The notes below the pieces were generated by a model that saw only the letters and a list, made by a program, of their open reading frames with translations, had not been told where the DNA came from and did no database searches. DNA of 64,000 nucleotides. Source: CAVORB01 sp964395315 (GTDB taxonomy: Bacteria > Pseudomonadota > Gammaproteobacteria > Chromatiales > Chromatiaceae). Numbering within the stretch: position 1 is the stretch's first letter; each line of letters begins with the position of its first letter. The stretch spans positions 1-64,000 of the forward strand of contig CAYNBI010000006.1 in the NCBI GenBank assembly GCA_964395315.1, in the 5' to 3' direction. The translations under genes and the position numbers were made by a program. This document shows positions 24,678 through 33,300 of this stretch, in pieces.

Positions 24678-26492
24678 TCAAGCGCCCCGGCCGGCCCGCT
24701 TACGCTCGTGCTCCTTGAGGAAGCGCTTGCGAATGCGAATGCCCTTGGGGGTGACCTCCACCAGCTCGTCGTCCTCGATGAACTCCAGGGCCTGCTCGAG
24801 GCTGAACCGTACCGGCGGCGTGAGCAGGATGTTCTCATCCGATCCGGCGGCGCGGATGTTGGTGAGCTGCTTGGCCTTGAGCGGATTGACGGTGAGATCG
24901 TTGTCGCGCGCGTGGATGCCGACCACCTGGCCCTCGTAGACCTCCTCGCCGGGAGAGACCATCATGCGGCCGCGCTCCTGGAGGTTGAACAGGGCGTAGC
25001 CAAGGGCCTTGCCGGTGCTGTTGGAGATCATTGCGCCATTGCGGCGCGGGGCGATCCCGCCCTGGTTGGCGGGTCCGTAGTGATCGAAGACATGATACTT
25101 GAGCCCGGTGCCCGAGGTCAGGGTCATGAACTCTGTCTGGAAGCCGATCAGGCCGCGGGATGGGATCTCGTAGTCGAGCCGCACCCGGCCCTTGCCGTCG
25201 GGGACCATGTCCTTGAGCTCCCCCTTACGCTCGCCAAGGGCCTGCATGATGGCCCCCTGGGAGCTTTCGTCCAGGTCCACCGCGAGCTGCTCGTAGGGCT
25301 CGCAGATGACGCCGTCGATCTCGCGGAAAATGACCTCCGGGCGCGAAACGGCCAACTCGTAGCCCTCCCGGCGCATGTTCTCCAGCAGGATCGAGAGGTG
25401 CAGCTCGCCCCGGCCGGAGACGCGGAACTTCTCCGGATCGTTGCCCTCCTCCACCCGTAGCGCCACGTTGTGGATCAGCTCCCGCTCCAGGCGGTCCTTT
25501 AGCTGGCGCGAGGTCAGGTACTTGCCGCCGCGCCCGGCGAAAGGGGAGGTGTTGACTTGAAAGGTCATGGTCACCGTGGGCTCGTCCACTGTGAGCGGCG
25601 GCATGGGCTCCACGTTTTCCGGGTCGCACAGGGTGTCGGAGACGTTGGGGGCCTCCATGCCGGTGATGGCGACGATGTCCCCGGCCCGTGCAGAGGGGAC
25701 CTCGCTGCGGTTGAGTCCGAGGTAGCCGTAGACCAGGCCCACCTTCGCCCGGTGGCGGTCCCCGTCACGCTTGACCACGACCACCTGCTGATTGGGCTTG
25801 ACGGTGCCCCGCTGGATGCGACCCACGGCGATGGCGCCGACGAAGCTGTTGTAGTCGAGGGTCGAGATCTGCATCTGGAAAGGGCCGTCCGGATCCACTG
25901 CGGGCGCCGGGCAATGCTCGACGATGGCCTCGAACAGGGGGGTCATGTCACCGCTGGTGACGTCGCTCGCGAGCCCGGCGTAGCCGTTGACGGCGGAGGC
26001 GTAGACGATCGGGAAATCGAGCTGCTCGTCGCTGGCCCCGAGGCGGTCGAAGAGCTCGAACACCTGGTCGATGACCCAGTCGGGGCGCGCCCCCGGCTTG
26101 TCGATCTTGTTCACCACCAGGATGGGCCGCAGCCCGTGCTGGAAGGCCTTGCTCGTTACGAACCGGGTCTGGGGCATGGGCCCCTCCTGGGCGTCCACTA
26201 GCAGCAGCACCGAGTCGACCATGGAGAGCACGCGCTCGACCTCGCCGCCGAAGTCCGCATGGCCCGGCGTGTCGACGATATTGATGCGGTAGTCTCCCCA
26301 CCGGATGGCGGTGTTCTTGGACAGGATGGTGATGCCGCGCTCCCGCTCCAGGTCGTTGGAGTCCATCACCCGCTCCACCGGTCCGAAGCGATCGCCAAGG
26401 GTACCGGATTGCTGCAGCAGCTTATCGACCAGCGTGGTCTTGCCGTGGTCGACATGGGCGATGATGGCGATGTTGCGAAGGTTCTCGATCAA
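24678..26492 (-). CDS. typA: Ribosome-associated GTPase TypA/BipA
   Basis: Translational GTPase that acts on 50S assembly and stress adaptation. G1 AHVDHGKTT, the ERERGITI switch, DTPGHADFG (G3) and VNKIDKPGARPDW (G4) are intact; the BipA-specific C-terminal domain is present (GRMMVSPGEEVYEGQVVGIH, NPLKAKQLTNIR). The start is taken as the TTG at 26492, giving LIENLRNIAIIAHVDHG, which matches the family start (M/L-IENLRN) and yields 604 residues. Frames reaching 26819 add over 100 unconserved residues. Confidence 0.95.
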   Translation of the reverse strand: MIENLRNIAIIAHVDHGKTTLVDKLLQQSGTLGDRFGPVERVMDSNDLERERGITILSKNTAIRWGDYRINIVDTPGHADFGGEVERVLSMVDSVLLLVDAQEGPMPQTRFVTSKAFQHGLRPILVVNKIDKPGARPDWVIDQVFELFDRLGASDEQLDFPIVYASAVNGYAGLASDVTSGDMTPLFEAIVEHCPAPAVDPDGPFQMQISTLDYNSFVGAIAVGRIQRGTVKPNQQVVVVKRDGDRHRAKVGLVYGYLGLNRSEVPSARAGDIVAITGMEAPNVSDTLCDPENVEPMPPLTVDEPTVTMTFQVNTSPFAGRGGKYLTSRQLKDRLERELIHNVALRVEEGNDPEKFRVSGRGELHLSILLENMRREGYELAVSRPEVIFREIDGVICEPYEQLAVDLDESSQGAIMQALGERKGELKDMVPDGKGRVRLDYEIPSRGLIGFQTEFMTLTSGTGLKYHVFDHYGPANQGGIAPRRNGAMISNSTGKALGYALFNLQERGRMMVSPGEEVYEGQVVGIHARDNDLTVNPLKAKQLTNIRAAGSDENILLTPPVRFSLEQALEFIEDDELVEVTPKGIRIRKRFLKEHERKRAGRGA

Positions 26493-26924
26493 GTTGGGGA
26501 GCTCCGGGTTACAGCGGCGGGCCCGCGGTTGGCGCAATACCCAGGTTAGGGGACAGGTGCCGCGGAACAGCGTAGTATAGCCGATCCCGTACCGAAGACG
26601 CGCTGCGAATCCGCGGGTCGCGCGTACTCTTCGAGCCGGCCCGGACCGCCCTCCGACGGTTGCCGCCCAGGGGATTCTCGGGCGAGGTCGCGGACGCGCG
26701 GGCAGGCAATCCGAGCGCCGAATGCTCCGGCATACCGAGCGCATACGGGACGCGCGACAAAACATCAGAATATGCTGATTTATCAGATGGGTAAGTGCCG
26801 CGACGGGGCTTGCGCTCAACCAGGAAAACCGTCAGGATACTTTTTCGCCTAGCGGCCCATTCAACTCCGGCGCCGGTCCGAGCACCGACCTGCCCTCAGC
26901 CAAGGAAACCCGAAGCAGTACCGC
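26493..26924. other. Divergent intergenic region between typA and moxR
   Basis: About 430 bp without a credible gene. On the minus strand TATACT (26574-26579) is a likely typA -10, though no good -35 precedes it. On the plus side an AT-rich island holds ATCAG-N6-CTGAT (26764-26779) followed by a further ATCAG, a possible operator 145 bp before moxR. Confidence 0.35.
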
Positions 26925-27881
26925 ATGACCCCCGCAGATCTCAAACCCGTCCGCGATCACATCGCCTCGCGCATCATCGGCCAGCAGGCGTTCATCGACA
27001 GCATGCTGATCTGCCTGTTGAGCGATGGCCATCTTCTGGTCGAGGGCATGCCCGGGCTGGCCAAGACCACGGCCGTCAAGGCATTGGCGGAGGCCCTGGA
27101 GGGCGACTTCCATCGCATCCAGTTCACGCCGGACCTGCTGCCCTCGGACCTGATCGGCACCGACATCTACCGCCACGAGAAGGGCGAGTTCGAGTTCCGG
27201 CCGGGCCCCCTGTTCCACAATATTCTGCTCGCGGACGAGGTGAACCGGGCACCCGCGAAGGTGCAGTCGGCGCTGCTGGAGTCGATGGCCGAGCACCAGA
27301 TCACCGTCGGCCAGCGCACCTATCCGCTGCCCAAGCTTTTCATGGTCCTCGCCACCCAGAACCCGGTGGAGCAGGAGGGCACCTACCACCTGCCGGAGGC
27401 CCAGCTCGACCGCTTCCTGATGGAAGCGGTGGTGGATTACCCGAGCCGAGAAGAGGAACTCAAAATCCTCGAGCTCGACCACCAGCAGCAGAAGACCAAC
27501 TATACGCCGCCGGCGAAGCGACTCTCACAGGCGGAGCTGTTCGCCATGCGCCGGGATGTCGCCAACCTGTACCTCGACCCGAAGCTCAACAATTACATCG
27601 TCGACCTGGTCCAGGCCACGCGCAACCCCAAGCTCTACGATCCCGACCTGGCACGCTGGTGCCGCTTCGGCGCGTCTCCCCGCGCCAGTATCGGACTCGC
27701 CCGCTGCGCCCGGGCACGGGCGTGGATGGACGGTGACCAGTTCGTCGCCCCCCATCACATACAGTCCGTGGCCCCCGAGATCCTGCGCCACCGCCTCCTG
27801 CTCACCTTCGAGGCTGAGGCGGAGGGCATCACCACCGACGAGTTCGTGAATCGGCTGCTGAATCTGGTCGCCATTCCTTAG
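26925..27881 (+). CDS. MoxR-family AAA+ ATPase
   Basis: A 318-residue AAA+ chaperone-like ATPase. Walker A GMPGLAKTT, Walker B ILLADEVNRAPAKVQ, sensor 1 ATQNPVEQEGTYHLPEAQLDR and the C-terminal lid are present. MoxR proteins work with VWA-domain partners to mature or activate enzymes and envelope complexes; the VWA genes follow directly. First gene of the moxR-DUF58-DUF4381-batA-batB-batC-batD row. The gap to the next gene (148 bp) is the widest in the row. Confidence 0.94.
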   Translation: MTPADLKPVRDHIASRIIGQQAFIDSMLICLLSDGHLLVEGMPGLAKTTAVKALAEALEGDFHRIQFTPDLLPSDLIGTDIYRHEKGEFEFRPGPLFHNILLADEVNRAPAKVQSALLESMAEHQITVGQRTYPLPKLFMVLATQNPVEQEGTYHLPEAQLDRFLMEAVVDYPSREEELKILELDHQQQKTNYTPPAKRLSQAELFAMRRDVANLYLDPKLNNYIVDLVQATRNPKLYDPDLARWCRFGASPRASIGLARCARARAWMDGDQFVAPHHIQSVAPEILRHRLLLTFEAEAEGITTDEFVNRLLNLVAIP

Positions 27882-28029
27882 TTTCGATGTCGCAGATTCA
27901 CCATCCCTGGTTCACTGCGACTCGGGATCGGGGTTTCGCCGCAATCGGGCGACGCCTTGGTGCCATTGCTGTCGCGGGCGCAACGCCGGCCCCGATGTCC
28001 AGGGGTTTCGGCATACCGGGGGCTGCGGC

Positions 28030-28947
28030 ATGAGCCTCTACCCCCGTCTCGACGATCTGCTGGAGCTGCGCCACCAGGCACACACCCTGGGCCTGCCCTC
28101 CCACCATCTGGTCAACTCCTCCTTCGCTGGGCTGTACGCCTCCGTGTTCCGCGGCGCGGGCGTCAACTTCGAGGAGGTGCGCGAGTACCGCGAGGGCGAC
28201 GACATCCGCTACATGGACTGGAAGGTCACCGCCCGCATCAACGAGCCTCACCTCAAGGTTTTCCGCGAGGAGCGCGAGCGCTGCGTGGTCCTGTGCGTCG
28301 ACAAGGGTCCCCACATGAGCTTCGGCACACGCGGCACCTTCAAGTCGGTGCAGGCGGCGCGCGCGGCCGCGCTCATCGGGTGGGCCGCGAGCCGGCTCAA
28401 CGATCGCGTCGGCGGCCTGGTCTTCGGCGACCCCGTGGCGGGGCTGCAGCACTTCAGGCCCTCCCGCGGCCGCCGCGCCCTGTGGCAGCTGCTGCGCACC
28501 CTCACGGTGCCGGGCACGACGCAGGACAAATCCGTGGACTGCCTCGGCGGCGCCCTGCAGCGCGCGACCAGCGGCATCCCCACCGGGTCCCTGGTCTTCG
28601 TGATCGCGGACCTCAACCGGGACGCCTTGGGAATGGAGCGCATCCTGGGCAACCTGATCCAGCGCAACTCCGTGGCCCTCATCCCGGTGGACGACCCGGC
28701 GGACTGGGAGATCCCGTCCATGGGCGTGTCGACCTTCACCGGCACCGACGGCACCCTGATCGAGATCGACACCGACGATCCCCAGGCGCGCCAGGTCTTC
28801 CGGGACATCTGGGAGGAACGGCGCGATATGCTGCAGGCCATGTGCTACCGGCTCAACATCATCCTGCTCCCGGTTCGAACGGACGAGGAGATTCATCTCT
28901 CCCTCATCCACAGCCTGGAGCAGCGGGCGCGCTCGCGGGCGGTCTGA
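28030..28947 (+). CDS. DUF58 domain protein
   Basis: A 305-residue protein with the DUF58 signature (GLYASVFRGAGVNFEEVREY and DDIRYMDWKVTAR), then a VWA-like fold (VLCVDKGPHMSFG). DUF58 proteins are regular partners of MoxR ATPases; their precise role is unknown. No membrane helices are visible, so it is probably cytoplasmic. One base separates its stop from the next ATG. Confidence 0.92.
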   Translation: MSLYPRLDDLLELRHQAHTLGLPSHHLVNSSFAGLYASVFRGAGVNFEEVREYREGDDIRYMDWKVTARINEPHLKVFREERERCVVLCVDKGPHMSFGTRGTFKSVQAARAAALIGWAASRLNDRVGGLVFGDPVAGLQHFRPSRGRRALWQLLRTLTVPGTTQDKSVDCLGGALQRATSGIPTGSLVFVIADLNRDALGMERILGNLIQRNSVALIPVDDPADWEIPSMGVSTFTGTDGTLIEIDTDDPQARQVFRDIWEERRDMLQAMCYRLNIILLPVRTDEEIHLSLIHSLEQRARSRAV

Positions 28948-28948
28948 C

Positions 28949-29464
28949 ATGTTTCCCGGCATCGACCAAATACGCGACATCCACGGCATCCAGGGCGTCC
29001 CCTGGTGGCCGCCGGCTCCGGGTTGGTGGCTGCTTGCCACCGCCATCGTGGCCCTGGCAGTGCTGGCGTGGCGGTTCCGGACCTCCATCCGCCTGCGCAT
29101 TCCGCCCCTGCCGGTCTTCACGATGGGCAGCTGGCGCTGGGACGCCGCGCGCCAGTTGCGCGGCCTGCGCAAGCGCGCCGGAACCCAGGACCTCAAGCAG
29201 ACCGCCAGCGAGCTGTCGGAACTGGTGCGGCGCATCGCCATGGCACGTCTCGGACGCGAGTCCTGCGCCGGGCTGACGGGCGAGCCCTGGCTCGCCTGGC
29301 TCAAGGGCAACGACCCCAAGGGCTTTGACTGGTCCGACCGCGGCCGCGCCCTGCTGGATGCACCCTACGCCCCCCCGGGCCGGCCGAGCCAGACGCAGGA
29401 GCTACTCACCCTGATCGACGCCGCCTACGAGTGGGTCGCGGCGGAGGACCCCAAGCATGTTTGA
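28949..29464 (+). CDS. DUF4381 domain membrane protein
   Basis: A 171-residue protein with a Pro/Trp-rich start (IQGVPWWPPAPGWWLL) leading into a single membrane helix (LLATAIVALAVLAWRF) and a cytoplasmic domain. The pattern and place between DUF58 and the first VWA gene identify the DUF4381 family, a constant but uncharacterised member of Bat operons. It overlaps the next gene by 8 bp. Confidence 0.9.
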   Translation: MFPGIDQIRDIHGIQGVPWWPPAPGWWLLATAIVALAVLAWRFRTSIRLRIPPLPVFTMGSWRWDAARQLRGLRKRAGTQDLKQTASELSELVRRIAMARLGRESCAGLTGEPWLAWLKGNDPKGFDWSDRGRALLDAPYAPPGRPSQTQELLTLIDAAYEWVAAEDPKHV

Positions 29465-30497
29465 GTTCGCTTGGCCTTGGGCGGGGGTTCTGTTGGCGCT
29501 GCCATTCCTTCTGCCGTTGGCGTGGCCCGAGAAGCGCGAGCAGAAGGAGGAGAGCCTGGAGGGCCAGCGCATCACCCTGCTGCACCCCCACCTCGAGGAG
29601 CTGCAGGCCGCCTATCAGGCGCGCAGACCCCGGCGTCAGCTCGCCGGCTGGTTCTACAAGGCCCTGCTCTATCTGTTGTGGGCCGCGCTGGTCGTCGCGC
29701 TGATGCGGCCGCAGTGGCTCGAGGCCCACACCGAGGTCAGCTCCCCCGGCTACGACCTGATGCTGGCGGTGGACGCATCTCACTCCATGGATGCCCTGGA
29801 CTTCACGGTCGAAAGCCAGCAGGTGACACGGATGCAGGTGGTCAAGGGCGTCATGGGCCGCTTCGTCGACGCCCGCGAGGGCGACCGCATCGGGCTGATC
29901 ATCTTCGGCAGTCAGGCCTTCGTGCTCTCCCCGCTGTCCGTCGACCGGGTGGCGGTGCGCCAGCTGCTCGACGGCGTGGTGCCGAGCATCGCCGGTCAGG
30001 GCACCGCCCTGGGCGACGCCATCGCATTGGGTGTGAAGAAGCTGCGCGAGCGCCCCGAGGGCTCGCGGGTCATGGTCCTGATCGCGGACGGCGACAATTC
30101 CGCCGGCGGCTTCGCCCCCCTGGAGGCGGCGGCACTGGCGCGCATGGCCGGTGTCCGCATCTATGTCATTGGTGTCGGCAGCAAGCAGGAGAGCATCCCC
30201 ATCCTGGAGGAAGGCGTCATCAAGTACCGGGACGACCTGACCATGGACGAGGACACCCTGCAACGCATCGCCAACATCAGCGGCGGAGCCTATTTCCGCG
30301 CCACCGACACCAGCGCCTTGGAGGAGATCTCGCGCCGCGTCAGCGAGCTGGAGAAGACCGAGGCGGAGTCCCGCACCGCCTTCCTGCCGCGCCCTCTCTA
30401 CCGCATCCCCCTCGCGGTCGCCGTGCTCGCCTTGCTCGGCATCGGGCTGTTTCCCGAGGGCCGCAAGCGCTTTGCCAAGAGGGTTGCCAGTGCCTGA
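29457..30497 (+). CDS. batA: VWA-domain membrane protein, BatA type
   Basis: A 346-residue protein with membrane helices near residues 8-24 and 65-85 and a C-terminal helix (LAVAVLALLGIGLF). Between them lies a VWA domain whose metal site DASHS is the MIDAS DxSxS in slightly altered form (Asp-Ala-Ser-His-Ser), with GTALGDAIA and ADGDNSAGG further along. Bat proteins were named for aerotolerance in Bacteroides; the mechanism is unsettled. Translationally coupled on both sides (8-bp overlaps). Confidence 0.92.
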   Translation: MFEFAWPWAGVLLALPFLLPLAWPEKREQKEESLEGQRITLLHPHLEELQAAYQARRPRRQLAGWFYKALLYLLWAALVVALMRPQWLEAHTEVSSPGYDLMLAVDASHSMDALDFTVESQQVTRMQVVKGVMGRFVDAREGDRIGLIIFGSQAFVLSPLSVDRVAVRQLLDGVVPSIAGQGTALGDAIALGVKKLRERPEGSRVMVLIADGDNSAGGFAPLEAAALARMAGVRIYVIGVGSKQESIPILEEGVIKYRDDLTMDEDTLQRIANISGGAYFRATDTSALEEISRRVSELEKTEAESRTAFLPRPLYRIPLAVAVLALLGIGLFPEGRKRFAKRVASA

Positions 30498-31515
30498 GGC
30501 CGGATTCCACTTCGAGCAGCCCGCCTGGTTTTGGGGCCTCCTGGCCTTGATCCCGGTGGCGATCTGGCTGTGGCGCAGCGCGGCAAAGGCCGCGCGCGGC
30601 CCCATCCACCGCTATGCTGACCCGCACCTGCTACCGCATCTAACCGGCACCCGGGAGCTCAAGGCGACGGAGCGCTGGGGGCGGTTCCTGCGCTGGTCTC
30701 TGCTGTGGACGCTGCTGATTGCGGCACTGGCCGGACCGCGGTGGGACTACACCGACGTGCGCCTCTTCCACCCTGGAAACAATCTGCTGATCCTGCTCGA
30801 TATCTCACGCTCCATGCAGGCCGACGACGTGGCGCCCAACCGCCTCGCACGCGCCCGTCAGGAGGTGCAGGACCTGATCCTGCAGAACCGCGAGGTGCGC
30901 CTCGGCCTGATCGCCTTCGCGTCAGTACCCCACGTGCTCTCGCCCATCACCGAGGACACCTTCACCATCCTCAACGCCCTGCCCGCCTTGTCCACTGAGC
31001 TCGCGAGGTTGCAGGGCAGCCGCCTGCATCTGGCCCTGGACCGGGCGGAGGTACTGCTCGACAGCCTGCCCGAGGACAGCGCCCGCTCCGTACTGCTGAT
31101 CTCCGACGGGGACTTCGACGAACCGGACCTGGTATCCCGGGTCGAGGGTCTGGCGGCCAAGGGCATCAAGCTCCACGTGATGGGCATCGGCACCGAGGAA
31201 GGCGCCCTGGTCCCGGCCCCGCAGGGGGGCTGGATCATGGACCGCCAAGGCAACCCCATCCGCTCCACGCTCAATCAGGCCATGCTGGAGGACCTGGCGC
31301 GGGCCGGACAGGGCAGCTACCAGGTCGCGAGCTTCCGTGACGACGACACCGAGGAAATCCTCGAGGCGGCCGCCGTCACCCGCCTTCCGCCCGAGGCCGG
31401 GGACGAGCGCACTCGGGTCTGGAACGAGCGGTACTACCTGCCGCTGCTCTTCCTCGCCGCCCTCCTGCTGCCCCAGTTCCGGGGCCGCGCCAAGGCCAGG
31501 AGGCGAGGACCATGA
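30490..31515 (+). CDS. batB: VWA-domain membrane protein, BatB type
   Basis: A second VWA protein, 341 residues, with two N-terminal helices, a canonical MIDAS DISRSMQADDV, DGDFDEPDLV near the fourth strand and a C-terminal helix. The start is the GTG at 30490 with AAGAGGG upstream; it overlaps the batA stop. BatA and BatB are thought to form a membrane complex with the MoxR ATPase. It overlaps batC by 4 bp (ATGA). Confidence 0.91.
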   Translation: MPEAGFHFEQPAWFWGLLALIPVAIWLWRSAAKAARGPIHRYADPHLLPHLTGTRELKATERWGRFLRWSLLWTLLIAALAGPRWDYTDVRLFHPGNNLLILLDISRSMQADDVAPNRLARARQEVQDLILQNREVRLGLIAFASVPHVLSPITEDTFTILNALPALSTELARLQGSRLHLALDRAEVLLDSLPEDSARSVLLISDGDFDEPDLVSRVEGLAAKGIKLHVMGIGTEEGALVPAPQGGWIMDRQGNPIRSTLNQAMLEDLARAGQGSYQVASFRDDDTEEILEAAAVTRLPPEAGDERTRVWNERYYLPLLFLAALLLPQFRGRAKARRRGP

Positions 31516-33282
31516 AGCGCATGCTTCTCATCGGCGCGGGGATTGGGTCAATGGCCCTCGCCGCTGGAACCCATGCCGGATGGTTCCTGAACCAGGAGCA
31601 GGAGGCCTACGAGAGCTTCCAGTCCGGCGACTACGCGAAGGCCATCGAGGGCTTCAGCGACAGCTACCGCCGCGGCGTCGCCCTCTACCGTGCGGAGCGC
31701 TACCAGGAAGCGGCCGAGGCCTTCAGCCGCGCCGAGCGCCCCGAGATCAAGGAGGACGCCACCTACAACCTGGGAAACGCGCGCTTTCAGCTCGGCGATT
31801 TCGCCGGGGCGACCGAGGCTTACGAACAGGTGCTGGCGGAGAACCCTGACCACGAGGATGCCCAGCACAACCTTGCCCTGGCCCGCGCCATGCTGGCGCG
31901 GATCGAGCAGGAGAGCTTCGAGGAGCAGAAAGAAGAACAGGAAAAGCGCGAGCAGGAAGAGCGGGAAAAAGAGGAGCAGGAGCGCCGCGAACAGGAGGAA
32001 GAAAAACGGCAAGAGGAGGAGCAGCAGCAGGAGTCCGAGCAGCAGCAGGAGTCCGAGCAGCAGCAGGAGTCCGNNNNNNNNNNNNNNNNNNNNNNNNNNN
32101 NNNNNNNNNNNNNNNNNNNNNNNNNNNNNNNNNNNNNNNNNNNNNNNNNNNNNNNNNNNNNNNNNNNNNNNNNAGTCCGAGCAGCAGCAGGAGTCCGAGC
32201 AGCAGCAGGAGTCCGAGCAGCAGCAGGAGTCCGAGCAGCAGCAGGAATCCGAGCAGCAGCAGGAATCCGAGCAGCAGCAGGAATCCGAGCAGCAGTCATC
32301 GGAGGGTGAGCCGAGCGAGGAAAGCGAGTCGGGAGAAGGCGCGCAGCAGGAAGACACCGAGCAGCAGAGCGGGGAGGCCTCGGAACAGGACCAGACGGGC
32401 GAGTCCGAGGCGGAGCCCAGCGAGCAGCAGGAGGGGCAAGAGGATCAGGAGCAGACGACGGATTCGGCGGGGGAGCGTCAGGACCAGGAGCAAGAGTCCG
32501 AGGCCGGCGAGAAACAGGAGGAGCAGGAGTCCGAGGCGACGGGTGAAGAACAGTCGCAGGACGAAGAGGCCGGCGGTGAGGAACAGAAGCCGGAGGAGGA
32601 GACTGGCGGCGAGGAGCGCAAGGAAGAGGCGGAATCGGAATCCGGCGCGGAGGACGAGCCGCAGAAGGAACAGGGCGACCAGGGTGACGAGCAGAAACCG
32701 GAGGATGCCGCCGGCGGCGAGGAACAGAGACCGGAGGAAGACAGCGGCAGCGGAGAGGAGCAGGATCGCCCCGAGGAGGGCAAAGGCGAAGAGCCTGAGC
32801 CCGAGGAGCAGCAGAGCGAGGGCGGGGAGGAAGAAGAACCCGGCGAGGGCGCACGCCCGGACGAGGAGCGCGAGACACCCGGCAAGCCGGACGAGTCGCC
32901 CGAGGAGCAGCAGGAGCGGGTCGGAGAGGAAGGCGAGGAGCCCCCCGAGGAGCAGACCGGTGCCGGCGGGACCAGGCGCGATCAGCCGCCGGACATGGCG
33001 CCACCGGACGCGCCCCCGGAGGATGGCTCCGCCGACGCGGTGGACCGCTTCGACCAGTTGGGTGAACAGCCCATGTCCGACATGGAGCCCGACGCGGAGC
33101 AAGCCGCAGCGGCCGCCCTCGGCGGGCTGCCGGTGCGAGGGCCGGGCATGGCGATCATGGAGCAGCGTCTGCAGCAGGTCGAGGGCGACCCCTCGCTGCT
33201 GATGCGCAATCAGTTCATGCTCGAGGAAATGCAGTTCATGCGCGAGTCCGGCGGACCCCTGCGGGAAAGCAGGCCCTGGTAG
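31512..33282 (+). CDS. batC: BatC-like TPR protein with long Glu/Gln-rich region, interrupted by assembly gap
   Basis: A signal peptide (LIGAGIGSMALAAGTHAGW) is followed by TPR repeats (about residues 30-130: KAIEGFSDSYRRGVALYRAE, EDATYNLGNARFQLGDFAGA). Next is a very acidic Glu/Gln-rich stretch of more than 300 residues containing an ESEQQQ tandem repeat. The C-terminus (MEQRLQQVEGDPSLLMRNQF ... RPW) resembles the ending of other TPR proteins of Bat operons. The run of 100 N at 32074-32173 breaks the reading frame only because 100 is not a multiple of three; the flanks agree in frame if the gap is a multiple of 3. The true length is unknown. Confidence 0.85.
32020..32294 (+). repeat. 18-bp tandem repeat in batC
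   Basis: Head-to-tail copies of GAGCAGCAGCAGGAGTCC (protein EQQQES) on both sides of the assembly gap: about three before, about six after. The later copies change GAG to GAA. The number of copies in the genome cannot be read because the array spans the gap. Confidence 0.9.
32074..32173. other. Assembly gap of 100 N
   Basis: Exactly 100 N inside the 18-bp tandem repeat, a conventional placeholder for unknown length. It joins two sequences with the same repeat, so it probably marks a collapsed array. Confidence 0.97.
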
Positions 33283-33300
33283 GCGTGGGGAGAGCAACCG

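Noticed and set aside
32020..32294. CRISPR-like array of short repeats
   Set aside because: The 18-bp units are directly adjacent, without spacers, and read in frame as EQQQES within batC. It is a coding tandem repeat.
31512..33282. Frameshift or two separate genes in batC
   Set aside because: The break in frame coincides with the 100-N placeholder. Flanking repeats are in phase if the gap is a multiple of three.
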